Source: Rubrivivax sp.
GTDB lineage: Bacteria; Pseudomonadota; Gammaproteobacteria; Burkholderiales; Burkholderiaceae_C
Direction: 5' to 3'
NCBI GenBank assembly: GCA_026125665.1
Contig: JAHCKS010000022.1
Location: 1-64,000, forward strand
DNA length: 64,000 nucleotides
The notes beneath the pieces were generated by a model that was not told the DNA's origin, did no database searches, and was given only the letters and a program-made list of their open reading frames with translations. Of this stretch, positions 59,559 through 64,000 are shown in pieces; position 1 is the stretch's first letter; the number at the start of each line of letters is the position of its first letter. The translations under genes were made by a program, and so were the position numbers.

Positions 59559-60660
59559 GGAGCAGTTCCTCATCCTGTTCCCCGATGTACGGTGCCGGTG
59601 CAGGCCGCGCTGCCGGGGTGCGGCTGAAACGTGGCGCAGGCGACGGCTGCCAGACACCATCCGACTCGAAGAAGGTGGCGCGCGCCACGTTGTGGGGATG
59701 CAGCGCTGCCTCGGCGGTGGTGAGCACCGGCGCGAAGCAGACATCGGTGTTCTCCATCAGCGCGCACCAGTGCGCCGCGGGCTGGCTGCGGAACAGCGCC
59801 GCCAGCCGGGCCTTCAGTGCGGGCCAGGCGGCGGGGTCGCGCTGGCGGCGGAACTCGGGGTCGCCGGCCAGGCCCAATTTGTCAAGCAGCAAGGTGTAGA
59901 ACTGCGGCTCGAGCGAGCCGATCGAGATCCACCGGCCGTCGGCGCACTCATAGGTGTCGTAGAAGTGCGAGCCGCCGTCGAGCAGGTTGCCTTGCCGCTG
60001 GTCGCGCCACAGGCCCAGCGCACGCAGTTCGCAGACGATGGAGGTGAGCAGTGCGGCGCCATCGAGCACGGCGGCGTCGACCACTTGGCCCTTGCCCGAG
60101 GCGCGCGCCTCGAGCATCGCGCAGACGATGCCGAAGGCGAGCATCATGCCGCCGCCGCCCAGGTCGCCGACCATCGCCGCCGGTGCGACCGGCCCGCCCT
60201 CCTTGCGACCGATGGTCGCCAGCGCGCCCGACAGCGCGATGTAGTTGATGTCGTGGCCTGCGGACTGCGCGAGCGGGCCGTCCTGTCCCCACCCCGTCAT
60301 GCGCCCGATCACCAGCCGCGGGTTGCGCGCCAGCAGCACGTCGGGGCCGAACCCCAGGCGCTCCAGCACCCCCGGCCGATAGCCTTCGATCACGGCATCG
60401 GCGCCGTCGATCATCGCCAGCACCTGTTCGCGGTGCCCGGGATCCTTCAGGTCCACCGCCACCGAGCGACGCCCGCGGTGCAGCACGCTGCGCCGGCCGG
60501 AGGCCAGGAAACCGGGCGAGCCCCGGTCCTTGCCCTTGTCGGCCTTGCGGTCCAGCCGGATGACTTCGGCGCCCATGTCCGCCAGCATCATGGCGCAGAA
60601 CGGCCCGGGCCCGATGCCGCCGAACTCGATCACCTTCAGACCCTGCAGTGGACCTGCCAT
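59545..60660 (-). CDS. Alpha-methylacyl-CoA racemase (CaiB/BaiF family)
   Basis: This 371-residue racemase interconverts (2R)- and (2S)-2-methylacyl-CoA. It differs from the CoA-transferases in the window by the racemase landmarks VIEFGGIGPGPFCAMMLADMG, GRMTGWGQDGPLAQSAGHDINYIALSGAL (active-site His), VGDLGGGGMMLAFG (Asp) and IGSLEPQFYTLLLDKL (Glu region). The ATG at 60660 has a purine-rich ribosome site. Racemases are needed for beta-oxidation of isoprenoid and sterol side chains. Together with the KstD-like gene it suggests a branched or steroid-like substrate. Confidence 0.93.
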   Translation of the reverse strand: MAGPLQGLKVIEFGGIGPGPFCAMMLADMGAEVIRLDRKADKGKDRGSPGFLASGRRSVLHRGRRSVAVDLKDPGHREQVLAMIDGADAVIEGYRPGVLERLGFGPDVLLARNPRLVIGRMTGWGQDGPLAQSAGHDINYIALSGALATIGRKEGGPVAPAAMVGDLGGGGMMLAFGIVCAMLEARASGKGQVVDAAVLDGAALLTSIVCELRALGLWRDQRQGNLLDGGSHFYDTYECADGRWISIGSLEPQFYTLLLDKLGLAGDPEFRRQRDPAAWPALKARLAALFRSQPAAHWCALMENTDVCFAPVLTTAEAALHPHNVARATFFESDGVWQPSPAPRFSRTPAARPAPAPYIGEQDEELLHGNG

Positions 60661-60683
60661 GGCTTCTTCCCTTCTCGTTGGAG

Positions 60684-61559
60684 TCAACCCAGCCAGCGCT
60701 TGCGCCGCCGGTAGTGCTTGACCTCGCGAAAGCTCTTGCGGCCACCTTCGCGGTCCAGGCCGAGGTAGAACTCGCGCACGTCCTCGTTGGCGCTCAGCTC
60801 GTCGGCGCGGCCCTCGAGCACGATGCGCCCGCCTTCCATCACGTAGCCGTAGTCGGCGATCTCGAGCGCCACGCGGGTGTTCTGCTCGACGATCAGCAGC
60901 GCCAGCCCCTGTTCGCGCAGCCGGTGCAGCACGCCGAACACCTCCTCGATCATGCGCGGCGCCAGGCCCAGCGAGGGCTCGTCGATGAGCATCAGCTTGG
61001 GCTCGGCCATGATGGCGCGGCCGATCACCAGCATCTGCTGTTCGCCGCCGGAGAGGTAGCCCGCCGTGCGTGTGCGCAACTCGGCCAGCCGCGGGATGGC
61101 CTGGTACACGCCGTCGAGCGCGCGGCGCATCGCCGCGGCGCTCGGGAACATGTGGCCGCCGATGATCAGGTTCTGCTCTACCGTCATGTGCGGCAGCACG
61201 CGCCGGCCTTCCATCACATGCACGAGGCCGCCGCGCACGATGTTGGCCGTGTCGTGCCCGCGGATGGCCCGGCCTTCGAAGGCGATGCTGCCGCCCGAGA
61301 CGCGCCCGTCGTCGGAGTCGATGACGCCGGAGATGGCCTTGAGCGTGGTGCTCTTGCCGGCGCCGTTGGCACCGAGCAGCGCGACGCAGCCGCCCGGCGC
61401 GACCTTCAGCGAAACACCCTTGAGCGCGAGGATCACATCCGCGTACAGCACCTCGACGTTGAGCAGTTCCAGCATCGGCGCGCCGACGGCCGCGGCCGGC
61501 CCTGCGGCAGCACGCTGGTGCTGCAGTCGTGCCGCCTCGACCGCCGCCGATTCGCTCAC
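60684..61559 (-). CDS. livF: Branched-chain amino acid-type ABC transporter ATP-binding protein (LivF)
   Basis: This ATPase of about 291 residues has Walker A GANGAGKST, signature LSGGEQQML, Walker B LMLIDEPSLGLAPRM and the switch His-region VEQNTRVALEIADYGYVMEGG. The start is uncertain: GTG at 61559 (or 61568) lies just after the receptor stop, while the homology begins near the ATG at 61475. It powers import by the LivH/LivM channel. Paralogous Liv systems often carry carboxylates rather than amino acids. Confidence 0.9.
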   Translation of the reverse strand: MSESAAVEAARLQHQRAAAGPAAAVGAPMLELLNVEVLYADVILALKGVSLKVAPGGCVALLGANGAGKSTTLKAISGVIDSDDGRVSGGSIAFEGRAIRGHDTANIVRGGLVHVMEGRRVLPHMTVEQNLIIGGHMFPSAAAMRRALDGVYQAIPRLAELRTRTAGYLSGGEQQMLVIGRAIMAEPKLMLIDEPSLGLAPRMIEEVFGVLHRLREQGLALLIVEQNTRVALEIADYGYVMEGGRIVLEGRADELSANEDVREFYLGLDREGGRKSFREVKHYRRRKRWLG

Positions 61560-61572
61560 CTCGGCCACCGGG

Positions 61573-62799
61573 TCACCACTTCGGGATCGCCGGCACCGGC
61601 GCATCCGCGGCCACGCGGGTGACCTTGCCGTCTTTGAGCGTGGCCACGTTGACCTTGGCCGTCCCGGTGGGGAAGGGGTTCTCGGGCTTGAAGTCCACCC
61701 CGGGCAGGACGCCCATCAGATCCGCGCCGGTGAAATTGGTCGCCGTCAGCGCCGCGTACACCGATTCGCCGGTCACGCCGCCGGCGCCCTTGGCCTTGAC
61801 GGCCGTCTCGACCGCGCGGACCGCGACGATGGCCTGCCCCAGGCCGAGCATCGTCATCGAGTTCCAGTTCGACTTGAGGCCGTACCTGGCCTGCAACATC
61901 GTGTAGAACTTGCGCGCCGGCGTGTCGTCCTCGCTGGCGTCGGCGATCGCTCCGACCTCGTAGTCGCCGGCGAAGCCGTTCGGGTTGCCGAGCGCCTTCG
62001 ACGAGCCGAGCAGGCCGTTGTGCAGCGAGAGCATGATCGGGATGTTCTTGCCCAATGCCTGCAGCGCGCGCTTGGTGGCGACGGCCTGCGCGGTGTTGGT
62101 CTGGATCACGATCACGTCGGTGCCGGCGTTGGCGAGGCGGCGCACCTGCAGCGTCAGGTCAGTGGGCTGCACCTCGGTCCAGATGGCCTCGACGAAGGTC
62201 GCCTTGTCCGGGTTGGCCTTGGCGTAGGCCTGCAGGCCCTTGGCCATGTCGGCATAGGCGGGCGTGGCCTCCGACGTGATGATGCCGACCTTGACCGCAC
62301 GCTTGCCATCGAGCTTGGCGGTGCGGAACCACTCGATGAAGCCGGCGGCTTCGTGAGGATAGGTCGGCCGCACGTTCAGCGCCCACTGGCCGGGCTTCCA
62401 GCCGAAGCCGTAGGCGGCGGTGCCGAACAGCATCGGTACCTTGTCCTCGGGCAGGCGCTGCTGCAGCGCCGCGGCGTCGGGGCCACCCAGGCCGAGCACC
62501 AGCGCGGGCCTCAGTTCGGCCTTGATGCCGGGCCACAGGCTCGCCGTCTGCGCCACGTCGTAGCGCGTGTCGTAGGTCTTGACGGCGATGCGCACATTGA
62601 GCTTCTCGCCGACCTCCTTGTTCCACCAGTCGACGACGGCCAGCCGGCCGCCCTGCATGTCGTTCATCACGTTGGCGTAGGGCCCGGCGAAATCGGCGAA
62701 GGCAGCGATGTTGACCGTCGTCTGTGCCGAGGCCACCGAGCCGAGTGCCAGACCGGCGGCGAGCACGAGGCCGCGTGCGATGAGATGGCGTCGATTCAT
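61573..62799 (-). CDS. livK: ABC transporter periplasmic substrate-binding protein (LivK-like)
   Basis: This 408-residue type I periplasmic binding protein has a signal peptide (MNRRHLIARGLVLAAGLALG, cleavage near ASAQT). Landmarks include FADFAGPYANVMNDMQGGRLAVVDWWNKEVG, the two lobes with KVGIITSEATPAYADMAKGLQ, and FAGDYEVGAIADASEDDTPA. An AAGGAG ribosome site precedes the ATG at 62799. It probably binds the acid that is processed by the racemase and flavoprotein downstream. Confidence 0.92.
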   Translation of the reverse strand: MNRRHLIARGLVLAAGLALGSVASAQTTVNIAAFADFAGPYANVMNDMQGGRLAVVDWWNKEVGEKLNVRIAVKTYDTRYDVAQTASLWPGIKAELRPALVLGLGGPDAAALQQRLPEDKVPMLFGTAAYGFGWKPGQWALNVRPTYPHEAAGFIEWFRTAKLDGKRAVKVGIITSEATPAYADMAKGLQAYAKANPDKATFVEAIWTEVQPTDLTLQVRRLANAGTDVIVIQTNTAQAVATKRALQALGKNIPIMLSLHNGLLGSSKALGNPNGFAGDYEVGAIADASEDDTPARKFYTMLQARYGLKSNWNSMTMLGLGQAIVAVRAVETAVKAKGAGGVTGESVYAALTATNFTGADLMGVLPGVDFKPENPFPTGTAKVNVATLKDGKVTRVAADAPVPAIPKW

Positions 62800-62851
62800 G
62801 AAAATCTCCTTGTGGGAAGCGCGCCGCGACCGGCGCGGGTTGTTGACACGA

Positions 62852-63904
62852 TCAGTGCGGGAAGGGCCACAGCCGGTAGGTGGCCTTGAAGATGTTCCAG
62901 CGGTGCATCAGGCCTTTGGGTTCCAGCAGCAGGAAGCCGGTGATCACCAGGCCCAGGAACACGTTCATGCTCGCGAACACCAGGTCGGTGCCGAGTACCG
63001 GGAAGCGCTCGATCAGACCGGGTCCGAGGCTGGTGATCGACTCCTGCACGGCGCGGATCACGACCGTTCCGACGAGCGCACCGACGATCGAGCCGAGCCC
63101 GCCGACGATCATCATCGCGATGAACCAGATCGAATTGAACAGCGTGAACTGGTCCACCGAGACGAAGCGGATCTGGTAGGCCCACAGCGCGCCGCCGATG
63201 CCGGCATAAAACGCGCCGATGACGAAGGCTCGCGCCTTGGTGCCGGCGACGTCGATGCCCATCATGCCGGCGGCCACGTCGTCGTCGCGCACGGCCTCGA
63301 AGGCCCGGCCGTGCCGGCTGCGCACGATGCCGAAGGCACCGGCCACCATCACCGCGGCGACGACGAGGAACAGGAAGTACAGCGAGCGGTCGCTGTCGAA
63401 CACGAGGCCGCCCAGCCTGGCCGGCTGCAGGCTGAAGCCGTTGACGCCGCCGAGCCAGGAAGAGGGCAGGTTGAGCACCACGAACACGAACAGGAACTGG
63501 GCCGCGATGGTGGTGAGCGCGAGGTAGAAGCCCTTGATCCGCGACGCCGTCAACCCGAAGGCCCAACCAGCGGACGCCGCGAGCAGCCCGCCCACGGGCA
63601 CTGCCACCCAGAATGGCAGGCCGAGCTTGACCTCCATCGCGCTGGCGCCGTAGGCGCCCACGCCCATGAAGGCCGCCTGGCCGAGGTTGATCTGCCCGGC
63701 GTACCCAGTGGTGATCTGCAGCCCAACGACGACGATGGCGGTGACGAACATCAGGTTGGCCACCGCCACCAGGCGGGGCGAAGCGAACCAGGGAAAGACC
63801 AGCAGCGCCGCGGCGAACACGGCCAGCGCGGCCCATTGCGCCCGTGTGCGCAAGAGTGCGCTGTCCTGCTCGTAGCGCGTGAAGAAGATGCCGGACGGAT
63901 CCAT
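62852..63904 (-). CDS. livM: ABC transporter permease (LivM-like)
   Basis: This 350-residue inner-membrane permease has about eight to ten hydrophobic segments and the LivM motifs LQITTGYAGQINLGQAAFMGVGAYG, SRIKGFYLALTTIAAQFLF, SRHGRAFEAVRDDDVAAGMMGID and IVGGLGSIVGALVGTVVI. It lies 19 bp downstream of the truncated LivH gene. The livG ATPase gene is not in the window and may be beyond the edge. The 52 bp before the receptor gene holds only a short GC-rich repeat. Confidence 0.93.
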   Translation of the reverse strand: MDPSGIFFTRYEQDSALLRTRAQWAALAVFAAALLVFPWFASPRLVAVANLMFVTAIVVVGLQITTGYAGQINLGQAAFMGVGAYGASAMEVKLGLPFWVAVPVGGLLAASAGWAFGLTASRIKGFYLALTTIAAQFLFVFVVLNLPSSWLGGVNGFSLQPARLGGLVFDSDRSLYFLFLVVAAVMVAGAFGIVRSRHGRAFEAVRDDDVAAGMMGIDVAGTKARAFVIGAFYAGIGGALWAYQIRFVSVDQFTLFNSIWFIAMMIVGGLGSIVGALVGTVVIRAVQESITSLGPGLIERFPVLGTDLVFASMNVFLGLVITGFLLLEPKGLMHRWNIFKATYRLWPFPH

Positions 63905-63923
63905 CGCAATCGAACTCTCTGTC

Positions 63924-64000
63924 TCAGACCCGCTCGATGCGCTTCCAGCCGAACATCCCGTTGGGACGCACGGCCAGCACGACGAGCATGAAGATGTAGG
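63924..64000 (-). CDS. livH: ABC transporter permease (LivH-like), 5' part beyond window
   Basis: Only the last 24 codons are present. The sequence YIFMLVVLAVRPNGMFGWKR with a final IERV is the typical LivH C-terminus (RPxGLFG). It is followed by LivM on the same strand, as expected. Confidence 0.75.
   Translation of the reverse strand, partial: YIFMLVVLAVRPNGMFGWKRIERV

Overview
The window is very GC-rich, densely packed DNA with extreme G/C bias at third codon positions. It carries five Bug/TctC-type periplasmic receptors, two DctP-type TRAP receptors, an IclR-rich regulatory set and many acyl-CoA enzymes. This combination is typical of Burkholderiales (Betaproteobacteria), but the sequence does not allow a species call. 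There are no rRNA, tRNA, CRISPR, phage or IS elements. Almost everything is catabolic: acyl-CoA synthetases, dehydrogenases, hydratases, class III CoA-transferases, thiolase-like and carboxylase enzymes, with dedicated transporters and local regulators.

Layout. (1) 1-3861, minus strand: truncated TauD-type dioxygenase, Bug receptor, ADP-forming acyl-CoA synthetase. (2) 3875-16349: a divergent SDR, then a plus-strand run of zinc alcohol dehydrogenase, fused double acyl-CoA dehydrogenase, Bug receptor, DUF35 protein, thiolase-like protein without its cysteine, hydrolase, CaiB/BaiF CoA-transferase, DHA2 exporter and acetoacetyl-CoA synthetase. (3) 16369-24141: Bug receptor and three carboxyltransferase-beta-like genes around a divergent promoter, plus one biotin carboxylase/BCCP subunit. 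(4) 24235-31860: a TRAP transporter divergent from ACAD-CaiB-MaoC-CitE-IclR, which looks like a methyl-branched dicarboxylate pathway. (5) 31915-39710: two mirrored arms of TauD dioxygenase and class II aldolase with Bug receptors, around an IclR gene. (6) 39766-47524, minus strand: IclR, enoyl-CoA hydratase, MmgE/PrpD, ACAD, NUDIX, MaoC, ACAD, DctP. (7) 47525-48410: the only long stretch without a clear gene, holding palindromes and a decayed tandem repeat. (8) 48411-53234: a CaiB/acetoacetyl-CoA synthetase fusion, a MenB/BadI-like crotonase and a hydrolase. (9) 53306-57000: a universal stress protein, then MarR-EmrA-EmrB efflux. (10) 57023-64000, minus strand: SDR, KstD-like flavoprotein, alpha-methylacyl-CoA racemase and a Liv-type ABC importer running off the right edge.

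How it fits together. Receptors and importers bring in acids. CoA ligases and CoA-transferases activate them. The dehydrogenases, hydratases, racemase, carboxylase and CitE/DUF35-thiolase modules handle alpha- or beta-branched and cyclic skeletons. Acetoacetate is re-activated by the two acetoacetyl-CoA synthetases. Substrates are not determinable from sequence; terpenoid- or steroid-like side chains and branched dicarboxylates are the best guesses.

The most interesting observations are: the carboxylase locus, where beta subunits have lost complementary halves of the active site; the in-frame CoA-transferase/acetoacetyl-CoA synthetase fusion; and a 16-bp GTTC-N8-GAAC palindrome that occurs once in association with each of the three IclR genes.
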